From: Acidaminococcus hominis
Lineage (GTDB): Bacteria > Bacillota > Negativicutes > Acidaminococcales > Acidaminococcaceae
Direction: 5' to 3' (one strand)
Assembly: GCF_021044795.1 (NCBI RefSeq)
Contig: NZ_JAJNOP010000006.1
DNA: 64,000 nucleotides
A program made the position numbers and the translations under genes. Numbering within the stretch: the stretch's first letter is position 1; every line of letters starts with the position of its first letter. Below the pieces are notes generated by a model. That model was not told the origin of the DNA and did not search any database. It saw only the letters and a program-made list of their open reading frames with translations. Of this stretch, positions 1 through 7,805 are shown in pieces.

Positions 1-582
1 CAGGTCCAGAAGCAGCTGGGCTACGCCAAGGATACCGGGGACGATACAGATGTCAGCTTCCTGTCCCTGGGTATTGTGGTGGGGCTTTTGATTGGGGCCA
101 TTTCCATTAATATTGCCAGGGTTCCCATTACCCTGGGTTCCGGCGGCGGTGCCCTGTTTGCCGGCCTGTTCTTTGGCTGGTACCAGAGCAAGCACCAGAA
201 TAAGGGGCTGCTGCCAGCAGCTACCCGGTGGTTCCTGAAGAGCGTGGGCCTGAACCTTTTCATCGCCATTGTGGGCCTGTCCGCCGGGGCGGACTTCCTG
301 TCAGCCCTGAAATCCATGGGCGTGTCCGTGCTGCTTGTAGGCGCGGTAATTTCCCTTGTGCCCCATTTTATCAGCGTGTTCTTCGGCAAATACGTGCTTC
401 ATATGGACCCCGTAGATATCTGCGGCTCCTTAACCGGGGCTGGTACCATTACGGCCGGCTTAAACGGCCTGGTGGAAGAAACCAACTCCAGTGTCTTTGC
501 GTTAAGCTACACACCGGCCTATGCCGCTGGGAACATTCTCCTGACGGTGATGGGACCCCTGATTGTGGCTCTTCTGAAATAA
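1..582 (+). CDS. AspT/YidE-type transporter, C-terminal part (partial)
   Basis: The reading frame is open from the first base, so the N-terminus lies outside the window; 193 residues remain. The protein is very hydrophobic, with about five to six membrane segments, and carries the small-residue motif GSLTGAGTITAGLN typical of the aspartate:alanine exchanger (AspT) and YidE/YbjL duplication family. AspT exchanges aspartate for alanine across the cytoplasmic membrane. The true substrate cannot be fixed from this half; other family members carry other dicarboxylates. A strong bidirectional terminator follows the stop codon. Confidence 0.8.
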   Translation, partial: QVQKQLGYAKDTGDDTDVSFLSLGIVVGLLIGAISINIARVPITLGSGGGALFAGLFFGWYQSKHQNKGLLPAATRWFLKSVGLNLFIAIVGLSAGADFLSALKSMGVSVLLVGAVISLVPHFISVFFGKYVLHMDPVDICGSLTGAGTITAGLNGLVEETNSSVFALSYTPAYAAGNILLTVMGPLIVALLK

Positions 583-601
583 GCCTTAGGCGAACTCCCT
601 A

Positions 602-668
602 AAAAGGACGCCTGCCCTCCTGCCCCAGCCAGCTTTGGCCAAGGTAAGAGGACGGGCGTCCTTTTGTT
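602..668. terminator. Bidirectional terminator between the transporter and the nitrilase
   Basis: AAAAGGACGCC at 602-612 pairs with GGCGTCCTTTT at 655-665, and an inner CTGCCCTCC/GAGGACGG region extends the stem. T-runs occur in both directions, so it can end both convergent genes. Confidence 0.75.
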
Positions 669-676
669 TCTGCGAT

Positions 677-1597
677 TTATCCTTTTTTCACGGTCAATTG
701 GAGCAGATCCGGCCGGGAATAGTGACCGCAGGGGTCAAATTCCATCCGGCTGGCAGGTACCTGCTGCATATCCAAATCGGCGTACAAAATGCCTTCCTTG
801 TCCCACAGGACTTCCGTTACCGGGTGGCCGTAGGGGTCAATGATGCAGCTGCCGCCCCGGCACACCAGGTCCGGCAGAGCCGCAATTTCCGCTTCCCCGC
901 TGACCGTTTGGGGGTAATCCTTCCGGCCAAAGACCATGTCCGCATTGATAAAGTAGCAACGGCCTTCAAGGGCAATGTGCCGGATGGTATCCTGCCATTC
1001 CGGGTTGTCGTTGGTATTGGGGGAAATGTACAGGCTGATGCCCTGCTGGTACAGGGCCACCCGGGCCAAGGGCATGTAGCTTTCCCAGCAGATCAAATTC
1101 CCCATGGGGCCCCAGGGAGTTTCCATAACGGGGAAGTAATCCTGGTTTCCGTCCCCCCACACCACCCGCTCGCTGCCGGTGGGTTTGATTTTCCGGTGGT
1201 TCAGGGCCTGGCCATCCGGAGCAATCATCAAATTGGAATTGTACAGGGTACCGGTTACGGCGTCCTTTTCCGAATAGCCTAGGCTCAGGTACACCCCATA
1301 TTTTTTCGCCCGGTCGATAATTTCCTGCATTTCCGGTCCGTCAGACAGCAGGGAATTGTCGTAGTAGGTTTTCCAGTCTTCCCGGCCCTTTTCGCTGCGG
1401 CTGCCTACCCGGAAGCCAAAGGTCAGCCCAAAGGGATAGCCCGGGATAAAAAGTTCCGGAAAGACAATGAGCTTGGCCCCCTTGGCGGCACAGGTATCAA
1501 TGAGCTGAAGGGCCTTTTTGAGGCCTGCGGTTTTGTCAAACATCACCGGGGTGGCCTGAATCAAAGCAATTTTACAGATGGTTTCAAGTTCCTTCAC
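677..1597 (-). CDS. Nitrilase-family carbon-nitrogen hydrolase
   Basis: This cytoplasmic hydrolase of about 306 residues belongs to the CN-hydrolase superfamily. The catalytic triad is visible: Glu in FPELFIPGYP (about residue 48), Lys in HRKIKPT (about 136) and the nucleophile Cys in ICWESYMP (about 170). The CWE context after the cysteine is typical of true nitrilases and cyanide hydratases rather than amidases, so the substrate is probably an organic nitrile, but this is inferred. I chose the GTG at 1597 because GGGAGGG lies six bases upstream; an in-frame ATG at 1612 sits on top of that ribosome-binding site. The gene stands alone, convergent with the transporter. Confidence 0.82.
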   Translation of the reverse strand: MKELETICKIALIQATPVMFDKTAGLKKALQLIDTCAAKGAKLIVFPELFIPGYPFGLTFGFRVGSRSEKGREDWKTYYDNSLLSDGPEMQEIIDRAKKYGVYLSLGYSEKDAVTGTLYNSNLMIAPDGQALNHRKIKPTGSERVVWGDGNQDYFPVMETPWGPMGNLICWESYMPLARVALYQQGISLYISPNTNDNPEWQDTIRHIALEGRCYFINADMVFGRKDYPQTVSGEAEIAALPDLVCRGGSCIIDPYGHPVTEVLWDKEGILYADLDMQQVPASRMEFDPCGHYSRPDLLQLTVKKG

Positions 1598-1685
1598 AGC
1601 ATACCCTCCCATGGTATATTAGATTAGGGCTATTGTACCACAGAATATCCTAGAAAGACAGTCGAATTTCTGTTCCAAATTAAGC

Positions 1686-1713
1686 AAAAAAGAGCCATGG
1701 CCGCAGCCATGAC
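1686..1713 (-). terminator. Terminator ending the lpx gene cluster
   Basis: On the minus strand an 8-bp stem (GTCATGGC/GCCATGGC, one G-T pair) with loop TGCG is followed by TCTTTTTT, just after the lpxI stop codon. Confidence 0.75.
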
Positions 1714-1734
1714 CCTTCTGTTTTATGCAATGCT

Positions 1735-2541
1735 TTATTTGGCTACCACGGTAATGTTGTGGTCGTCTGCCAGTTTCAGGGCTTTTTCCCGTTCTACCAA
1801 AAGGGTCCGGCCTGCTTCCATGACAATCCCGGCACAGCCGGATTCAATCATGGATTCAATGGTCCGCACGCCCACCCCCGGCATATCGAACCGGTTATCC
1901 TGGGCCGGCTTGGCGGTTTTGGCCACAATGGCCTTTTTGCCCAGCTTGCCGCCCCGGAGGATGCAGGCATCGGTGCCTTCAATGGCTTCCACGGCCAAAA
2001 TGGCTTTGTTCTTTACCACTACGGTTTGGCCAATGTCCAGGCCGCCGATTTTCTTAGCCATGTCAAAGCCGTATTCCATGTCCGCCCATTCTTCCTGGGT
2101 GGGTTTGCGTTTACTGAGCACACCGGCCTTGGGCATCAGGTCCTGGAGAAACAGGGTCTGGTCCATAACGTGGATGTTCAGGTCTTCCAGCTTCTTTACC
2201 AGGGCATTCATGATGGTATCGTCGTGGCGGTCCGGCAGGGACATCAGCAGTTTCACCGCCTGCCAGTCGGGCACCAGGACGCCCCCGGAGTAGAGGATTT
2301 CCTTGGTGACCTTGCCGATCATGGTGACCTGGGCCACCTTTTCCTGCTGGAGGGTCTTAAAGATTTTCCCTACCTTGCCGATGTTGATGGCGTAGAACGC
2401 ATCTGCTTCTTTGGGCAGGTCTTCATGGGTGCCGGGCACCAGGGCAATCACCACGGTCCGGTACCCTTCCTTTTTGGCGCCCCGGACCACATCCACCGGC
2501 AGGTGGCCTACACCGGCCAGTACGCCTAAGATTTTATCCAT
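1735..2541 (-). CDS. lpxI: UDP-2,3-diacylglucosamine pyrophosphatase LpxI
   Basis: This 268-residue protein matches the LpxI family (DUF1009). LpxI hydrolyses UDP-2,3-diacylglucosamine to lipid X and UMP, the fourth step of lipid A synthesis, and replaces the unrelated LpxH. It begins LGVLAGVGHLPVDVV and contains the conserved GVGVRTIESMIESG and AGIVMEAGRT stretches in the C-terminal domain. The start lies 6 bp after the lpxA stop, and a terminator follows. lpxB, which usually uses the product, is not next to it. Confidence 0.93.
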   Translation of the reverse strand: MDKILGVLAGVGHLPVDVVRGAKKEGYRTVVIALVPGTHEDLPKEADAFYAINIGKVGKIFKTLQQEKVAQVTMIGKVTKEILYSGGVLVPDWQAVKLLMSLPDRHDDTIMNALVKKLEDLNIHVMDQTLFLQDLMPKAGVLSKRKPTQEEWADMEYGFDMAKKIGGLDIGQTVVVKNKAILAVEAIEGTDACILRGGKLGKKAIVAKTAKPAQDNRFDMPGVGVRTIESMIESGCAGIVMEAGRTLLVEREKALKLADDHNITVVAK

Positions 2542-2547
2542 GCCTTT

Positions 2548-3357
2548 TTACTCCCGCAGACCCCGGGAAGAAGAACGGCAAATGCCTCTTTCTACCGTGC
2601 GCAGGAAGCGCATGAAATGTTCCACTTCTTCGTAGCTGTTCAGTTCCTGTTCCATGGTTTCAATGGCTTCCGGCAGGGACAGGCCTCTCTTGTAGAGAAT
2701 CTTATAGGCTTTTTTCAGTTCTTTCCGGACTTCCAGGGAAATCCCAGCCCGGGAAATACCTACGCTGTTGAGCCCTGCTACGTAAGCGGGGTTGCCGGCT
2801 ACAATCACAAAGGGAGGCACGTCCTGGGAAATCCGGCTCATACCGCCGCACATGGCGTTGCGGCCGATTTTGGTGAACTGGTGCACGGCAGTGAGCCCGC
2901 CGATAACTGCCCGGTCTTCCACGATTACGTGGCCGGCCAGAGTTGCTACGTTGCTCATGATCACGTTGTTGCCCACAATGCAGTTATGGGCCACATGGGT
3001 ATAGGCCATCATCAGTACGTTGTTGCCGATGCGGGTTTCGTTGCCTTCGCCTACAGCCCGATGGACGGTGGCGCATTCGCGGATGGTTACATGGTCACCA
3101 ATGATGGTGGTGGTGTCTTCACCCTTGTACTTCAGGTCCTGGGGCACTTCACCGACACTGGCGCCCTGGAAGAATTCGCAATTCTTGCCAACGATCGTCC
3201 GTCCGGTAACAACCACATGGGGATGAATCACCGTACCTTCGCCAATCTTGACATGTTCCCCAATTACAGAGTACGGGCCGATTTTGACATTGGGGCCAAT
3301 CTCAGCACCCGGTGCAATGATGGCGGTCTCATGTATCATTGTAGAATCTGCTGTCAT
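2548..3357 (-). CDS. lpxA: UDP-N-acetylglucosamine O-acyltransferase LpxA
   Basis: LpxA transfers a 3-hydroxyacyl chain from acyl carrier protein to UDP-GlcNAc, the first step of lipid A synthesis in the cytoplasm. The 269-residue protein shows hexapeptide repeats of a left-handed beta helix over roughly residues 9-190. His124, in the motif HVAHNC, aligns with the catalytic His125 of the E. coli enzyme. An alpha-helical C-terminal domain follows, as is normal. The length matches the family. The gene lies 15 bp after the lpxC-fabZ fusion and 6 bp before lpxI, so it is clearly within the operon. Confidence 0.95.
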   Translation of the reverse strand: MTADSTMIHETAIIAPGAEIGPNVKIGPYSVIGEHVKIGEGTVIHPHVVVTGRTIVGKNCEFFQGASVGEVPQDLKYKGEDTTTIIGDHVTIRECATVHRAVGEGNETRIGNNVLMMAYTHVAHNCIVGNNVIMSNVATLAGHVIVEDRAVIGGLTAVHQFTKIGRNAMCGGMSRISQDVPPFVIVAGNPAYVAGLNSVGISRAGISLEVRKELKKAYKILYKRGLSLPEAIETMEQELNSYEEVEHFMRFLRTVERGICRSSSRGLRE

Positions 3358-3372
3358 TTTTTCACTCCACCT

Positions 3373-4728
3373 TTATTGTTTATTCTCGGCCAGGGCAAAG
3401 AAGAAGTCCCCTTCGCACGCCGGCTCGCCGTCCACCGTTCCTTCGCAGTGGGCGATACCCATATTTCCTTTGATTTTCGTAATGATGGCCGTGGTTACCA
3501 GCTGGTCCCCGGGTTTAATGGGACGGCGGAAACGCACTTTATCAATTTTGCCAAAGACGGCAATCTTGCCCCGGTTTTCTTCAGGATACAGCAGGGTTAC
3601 GCCGCCTACCTGGGCCATGGCTTCGATGAGCAGCACCCCGGGCATAATGGGTTTGCCAGGGAAGTGCCCGATAAATTGGGGTTCATTCATGGTGATGTTT
3701 TTGATGCCAACGGCTCTCTTCATGGGTTCCAGCTCAATGATCCGGTCGACCAGCAGCATGGGATACCGATGAGGCAGAATTTTTTGGATTTCCTGAATAT
3801 CTAATGTAATCATGTCCTTGCTCCTTACCGCGTTCTCGCTTGTATTCATACCGGAAGCCTCGGGGGCTTCGTGGTGGTATTCATGGTGATGCTCATGGAC
3901 GCGTCTGTATTCATCAATCTGCCGGGAAATATGGTCATTCAAGGCATGACCGGATTTCATGCAGATGATATGGGCATGAATGGGGCCCAGCAAATACAGG
4001 TCACCGATGACATCCAGAATCTTGTGGCGGATCAGTTCATCCGGAAAACGGGGTACGGACAGGATCTTGTCCTTGCCGAATACCACCACGTTGTCCAGGT
4101 TGCCGCCCAGGCCCAGGCCCATTTTTTGCAGCTGGGCAATTTCGTCCTCAAAAGCCACTGTACGGGCTGAGGCAATTTCTTTAAGCAGGTTGTCCCCTTT
4201 GTCTTCCACGTCAAACACCTGGGTCCCCAGCAGGGGATGGGGATTGATGGAAGTAAAGGTAACCCGGTAACCTTCGTAGGGCAGGATCACAATGGAACGG
4301 TCCCCATCGTAGTAGGAAAAGGACCGGTTCACATGGTACACCTGACGTTCTGCAGCCTGCTCCGCCAGGCCCACGGACTGAATCTGATCGATAAAGGACT
4401 GGGCAGAGCCGTCGCCTACAGGGGGCTCGGCAGAAGACATTTCCACGTAGCAGTTGTCCACCTTCAAAATGGCAAAAGCAGCCATCACGTGTTCAATGGT
4501 GGTTACGCTGGCGCCATTCTCACTGAGGGTAGTGGCCCGGGTGGTTGCCGTAATATTAGAAGCCACAGCATGGACTTGGGGCCGTCCTTCCATATCCGTC
4601 CGAATAAAGACAATGCCCGTATCCGCCGGTGCCGGCAAGAGGGTCATCACCACCATTTTTCCAGAGTGGAGCCCAATGCCGTCGCAGGATACCGCCTGCT
4701 TCAGGGTATGTTGTTTTTCCACGGTCAT
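3373..4728 (-). CDS. lpxC-fabZ: Fused LpxC deacetylase / FabZ dehydratase
   Basis: One 451-residue frame joins two enzymes. Residues 1 to about 275 are LpxC, the zinc-dependent deacetylase that commits UDP-3-O-acyl-GlcNAc to lipid A. Glu79-His80 and His235-Asp239 mark the metal site and His261 the catalytic base. Residues 306-451 are FabZ, the 3-hydroxyacyl-ACP dehydratase of fatty-acid synthesis, with catalytic His355 (IGHFPG) and Glu369 (LLIEAMAQ). The linker (about 278-305) holds a histidine cluster. FabZ Met306 (ATG at 3813) is preceded by AAGGAG with 7-bp spacing, so FabZ may also be made separately. Similar fusions are known in Bacteroidota; separate genes are usual elsewhere. The two enzymes compete for the same acyl-ACP pool. 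Confidence 0.93.
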   Translation of the reverse strand: MTVEKQHTLKQAVSCDGIGLHSGKMVVMTLLPAPADTGIVFIRTDMEGRPQVHAVASNITATTRATTLSENGASVTTIEHVMAAFAILKVDNCYVEMSSAEPPVGDGSAQSFIDQIQSVGLAEQAAERQVYHVNRSFSYYDGDRSIVILPYEGYRVTFTSINPHPLLGTQVFDVEDKGDNLLKEIASARTVAFEDEIAQLQKMGLGLGGNLDNVVVFGKDKILSVPRFPDELIRHKILDVIGDLYLLGPIHAHIICMKSGHALNDHISRQIDEYRRVHEHHHEYHHEAPEASGMNTSENAVRSKDMITLDIQEIQKILPHRYPMLLVDRIIELEPMKRAVGIKNITMNEPQFIGHFPGKPIMPGVLLIEAMAQVGGVTLLYPEENRGKIAVFGKIDKVRFRRPIKPGDQLVTTAIITKIKGNMGIAHCEGTVDGEPACEGDFFFALAENKQ

Positions 4729-4731
4729 CCA

Positions 4732-5631
4732 TCACACGCCTTTCATATATTTTTCGTACCGCTTCCGGCCATCCTTCCAGCGGTCATGAACCCAGAACCA
4801 CATGGCTGGGTCCAGTTTGATTTCCCGCTCGGCGATGACCATCAATTCTTTCATTATACCACTAACATCTGCATCCCGGTCAGCGGTCTTGGGAGTATGC
4901 AGCGCCGGATATATCCGCGCTGTCAGCGTCCCGTCCGGGTTGTTATGCATAAACAGGGGCACAATGGGCGCCCCAAAGATTCGGGACAGGTGGGCAGCGC
5001 CGTCGGGAACCCGGGAAGGTTTCCCAAAAAACAGCAGATGCTCCCCGGTGTGGGCCGAATCCTGGTCGTACAAAATACCCACCAGGTGTTTCTCCTTCAG
5101 GTAGCGGCCAATGGCCAGCATACTGTTGCCCCCATGGTTATAGGTCACGTGCTGTCCCACCATGCGCCGGTAGTCGTTGATGAACCGGTCCATGGCCCCG
5201 TTGTTCTGCTTGCGGGTAATGGACAGGATGGGATAACCCAAAAGGGCCATGGAAGCCCCCAGCATTTCCCAGTTTCCATAGTGGGCCGTAGCCATGCAGA
5301 TGCCCTTGTTTTCCGCATAGGCCTTTTCCAGATTTTCCAGGCCTTCAAAATGGACAATATTCCGGAAGTTGTCCTTGGTCAGCAGCGGGTACCGCAGCAC
5401 CTCAATCAGCATCCGGCCAAAGCGGGTAACGCTTTCCTTGGCGATGGCTTCCGCCTCTGCGTCCCCCACCCCCAGGCAGTCCTTGATATTTTCCTTTGCC
5501 ATATAGCGGCGCCATTTGGGCACCACATACCAGCCCAGGTGCCCCAAAAGCCAGGCCAGCGCCCGGTTCAGGCAGTGGGGCTGGTGACAGACCAGCCAGC
5601 TGATAAACTGCATGAGTTTATAGGCAGCCAT
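4732..5631 (-). CDS. LpxL/HtrB-type lipid A late acyltransferase
   Basis: This 299-residue lysophospholipid acyltransferase family protein carries the catalytic H-x4-E motif (HYGNWE, His117 to Glu122) and the conserved DQD segment in LVGILYDQDSA. LpxL-type enzymes add a secondary acyl chain to Kdo-lipid A at the inner membrane. The N-terminus is hydrophobic, as in the family. The stop codon lies 3 bp before the start of lpxC-fabZ, so the two are translated together. Whether lauroyl, myristoyl or another chain is added cannot be judged. Confidence 0.88.
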   Translation of the reverse strand: MAAYKLMQFISWLVCHQPHCLNRALAWLLGHLGWYVVPKWRRYMAKENIKDCLGVGDAEAEAIAKESVTRFGRMLIEVLRYPLLTKDNFRNIVHFEGLENLEKAYAENKGICMATAHYGNWEMLGASMALLGYPILSITRKQNNGAMDRFINDYRRMVGQHVTYNHGGNSMLAIGRYLKEKHLVGILYDQDSAHTGEHLLFFGKPSRVPDGAAHLSRIFGAPIVPLFMHNNPDGTLTARIYPALHTPKTADRDADVSGIMKELMVIAEREIKLDPAMWFWVHDRWKDGRKRYEKYMKGV

Positions 5632-5658
5632 CCAGGTCCCTCCTCATTCAAACGATAA

Positions 5659-6264
5659 TTAGAACGTCAGGTTGACGCCCCCGTACAGGTGATGGGTGCG
5701 CACGCCCACTTCCGCCTGCAAGAACCGGGTTACGGGCACGGCGGCACCGTAGTTGAAGTGGCTGCCGTCGTATTCTCCCATCAGGGTCACGTTGTAGCCC
5801 AAAAGGTGCACGTCTTTTTCCAGGGCTGCGAAACCATGTTTATACTGGTCCGTGCCGATGCCGGCGTGAATCTTAAAGTCCGCAGGCAGGGCCTTGCTGG
5901 CAGCAATATAGCCCCGGCGGTCCTTCTGGTCGCTGATATCCTGGACGCCAATGGCGATAGCGGGGGTTACCGGAGTTTCCCGGAGAACCTGCCACTTGGC
6001 GCTGACGGTGTTGTATGTATCCCCGTGCTTGGGGTTTACGTGGCTGCCAGCCACTTCCAAGCCTAAAGGCAGGGCTACGTTGCCCCGGACGGTCTTGGCA
6101 TCCTTGGTCCAATCCAAACCGGCGGATACATGGCCGGGCAGCCGAACATACCCGCTGGGGGCGTTGATGATCCCGGAAGTACCATCCGTCAGGGTTTTGG
6201 CCTGGGCACTAGCGGGCAAAAGCGCCAGCCCCAGACAAAGGGTCAGCCAAAATTGTTTTTTCAT
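5659..6264 (-). CDS. YjbH-like outer-membrane beta-barrel protein
   Basis: A signal peptide (about residues 1-22, ending ASAQA) is followed by the segment GTSGIINAPSG, which resembles the start of YjbH-type exopolysaccharide-associated outer-membrane proteins. The rest is made of alternating polar and hydrophobic strands and ends in an aromatic residue (VNLTF), a typical beta-barrel C-terminus recognised by BamA. At 201 residues it is much shorter than enterobacterial YjbH. It lies between lpxD and the lpxL-like gene, so an envelope role is likely, but the exact function is unknown. Confidence 0.65.
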   Translation of the reverse strand: MKKQFWLTLCLGLALLPASAQAKTLTDGTSGIINAPSGYVRLPGHVSAGLDWTKDAKTVRGNVALPLGLEVAGSHVNPKHGDTYNTVSAKWQVLRETPVTPAIAIGVQDISDQKDRRGYIAASKALPADFKIHAGIGTDQYKHGFAALEKDVHLLGYNVTLMGEYDGSHFNYGAAVPVTRFLQAEVGVRTHHLYGGVNLTF

Positions 6265-6291
6265 GATGCTTGCCTCCTATCACAGTTTCCG

Positions 6292-7317
6292 TTATTTCTT
6301 TTCCAGTTCCTTCACGGTCTTTTCCAGCCGGCGGACCTTTTTCATCAGGTCGCCCAGCTTCCGGACCTGGGCCTGTTCCCGCAGCCATTCCACGTGGGGC
6401 TGGGCCGGGAAGCCTGCCCAAATCACGTTGTCAGGCACATCGGAAATAATCCCGGTGCGGCCGGCAAAGGTGCAGTTGCTGCCAATCTTCAAATGGCCGG
6501 CGGTAGCGGCCTGCCCCCCGAAGGTGGTGTTGTTGCCTACGGTGACGCTGCCGGAAATCCCCACATGGGCTACCAGGATACAGTTTTCACCGATAATATC
6601 GTTGTGGCCCACATGGACCAGGTTGTCGATTTTGGTTCCCTTGCCAATGACCGTGCTGTCCACGGTAGCCCGGTCAATACAGGTGTTGCAGCCGATTTCC
6701 ACGTCGTCTCCTACCACTACGTTGCCGGTTTGGAGGACCTTGGTGTGCTTGCCGTCAGCGGTAATGTAGCCGAAGCCGTCCCCGCCGATAACAGCACCTG
6801 CCTGAAGGATTACCCGATTCCCCAGCACGCAGTTTTCCCGGACGGTAACGTTGGAATACAGGGTGCAGTCACTGCCGATTTTCACGTGCCGCCCTACGTA
6901 TACATGGGGGTAGATGACCGTGTTGTCGCCGATTTCCGCATCCTCAGCCACGTAGGCAAAGGGCAGTACGGCCACATTCTTGCCCACCCGGGCAGAAGGA
7001 TGGATGAAGGCGTATTGGCTGATGCCGCCCTTCACTTCTTCAGGGGGCCGGAACAGGGCCAGCAGCCGGGCAAAGCAGGCCCGGGGATTCTCCACGGCGA
7101 TAATGGCCTGAGAACCTTCAAATTGGGCTCCTGCGGGGATCATAATGGCCCCTGCATGGGATTTGCCTGCTACTTCCAAATACGGCGGAACAGCGAAAGA
7201 AATCTGGTTGGCCTGGGCTTCTTCCAGCCCATTGACTCCCTGAATCACCAGCTGCGGGTCTCCCTGCAGAATTTTCCCCTCCAGTGCGTCAGCCAATTCC
7301 TGTAAAGTTTTTTCCAT
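6292..7317 (-). CDS. lpxD: UDP-3-O-acylglucosamine N-acyltransferase LpxD
   Basis: LpxD adds the second 3-hydroxyacyl chain, N-linked, to UDP-3-O-acylglucosamine, the third step of lipid A synthesis. The 341-residue protein has an N-terminal uridine-binding domain (about 1-100), a left-handed beta helix of hexapeptide repeats (about 105-310) and a C-terminal coiled helix. His238 in VHVGHND aligns with catalytic His239 of E. coli. It follows the ompH genes, as in many diderms, with a terminator-like hairpin in the gap that may reduce read-through. Confidence 0.95.
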   Translation of the reverse strand: MEKTLQELADALEGKILQGDPQLVIQGVNGLEEAQANQISFAVPPYLEVAGKSHAGAIMIPAGAQFEGSQAIIAVENPRACFARLLALFRPPEEVKGGISQYAFIHPSARVGKNVAVLPFAYVAEDAEIGDNTVIYPHVYVGRHVKIGSDCTLYSNVTVRENCVLGNRVILQAGAVIGGDGFGYITADGKHTKVLQTGNVVVGDDVEIGCNTCIDRATVDSTVIGKGTKIDNLVHVGHNDIIGENCILVAHVGISGSVTVGNNTTFGGQAATAGHLKIGSNCTFAGRTGIISDVPDNVIWAGFPAQPHVEWLREQAQVRKLGDLMKKVRRLEKTVKELEKK

Positions 7318-7345
7318 ATCAATTTCCTTTCGTTTTGTGATGGTA

Positions 7346-7377
7346 CGGGAAAAAGGGCGAACCCAGGTCCGCCCTTA
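7346..7377 (-). terminator. Terminator-like hairpin between ompH and lpxD
   Basis: On the minus strand AAGGGCG pairs with CGCCCTT (7353-7376) and is followed by TTTTTCCC. It may separate the bamA-ompH unit from the lpx unit or act as a partial terminator, since no clear promoter fits in the remaining 28 bp. Confidence 0.6.
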
Positions 7378-7385
7378 CAAAAGCA

Positions 7386-7790
7386 TTATTTCATGGCTTT
7401 GATGATGTCGTCGGTAACGTCCACCCCGCCCTGAGGCACGGCTTCCTTAACCAGAATGGCGCTCAGGTTCTTTTCTTTGGCAACCGTTGCAGCAGCGGCG
7501 TCAAAGCTGCTCTTAACCTTGTTCTGGGCATCTGCCTGAAGAGCCTGCATCTTGGCGCTCTTGTCTTGAACAATCTTCTGGACTTCTTCCTGGCTCTTGC
7601 CGGCGGTTTCCTGGTTCAGCTCATCTTCCATGGCTTTGCCTTTGGACTGGAGATCAGCCGTTGCATCCTTGAATACCTGGCTTTCCTGCTGGACCTTGTT
7701 CATATCCACCACGCCAAATTGGGCGTTCCGGCCGCAGCCGAAAGAAAAGAGTGCCATAACGAGCATACACAGAACAAAGATTTTTTTCAT
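7386..7790 (-). CDS. OmpH/Skp-family lipoprotein (third copy)
   Basis: This 134-residue protein has a lipoprotein signal ending in the lipobox-like LFSFGC at about residues 14-19, then a charged helical region like the arms of the periplasmic chaperone Skp. The N-terminal strand FGVVDMNKV and the C-terminal strand SAILVKEAVPQGGVDVTDDI fit the Skp core. Skp escorts unfolded outer-membrane proteins to BamA. It is the last of three tandem paralogs after bamA. If it is lipid-anchored, it differs from soluble E. coli Skp. Confidence 0.78.
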   Translation of the reverse strand: MKKIFVLCMLVMALFSFGCGRNAQFGVVDMNKVQQESQVFKDATADLQSKGKAMEDELNQETAGKSQEEVQKIVQDKSAKMQALQADAQNKVKSSFDAAAATVAKEKNLSAILVKEAVPQGGVDVTDDIIKAMK

Positions 7791-7805
7791 ATTTTTCCAT
7801 CCCTC

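Noticed and set aside
635..1282. Long plus-strand open frames opposite the nitrilase, tamB, bamA, atpA and others
   Set aside because: They mirror real genes, lack ribosome-binding sites and have unnatural composition (His/Gln/Gly-rich), as expected for antisense shadows in GC-rich DNA.
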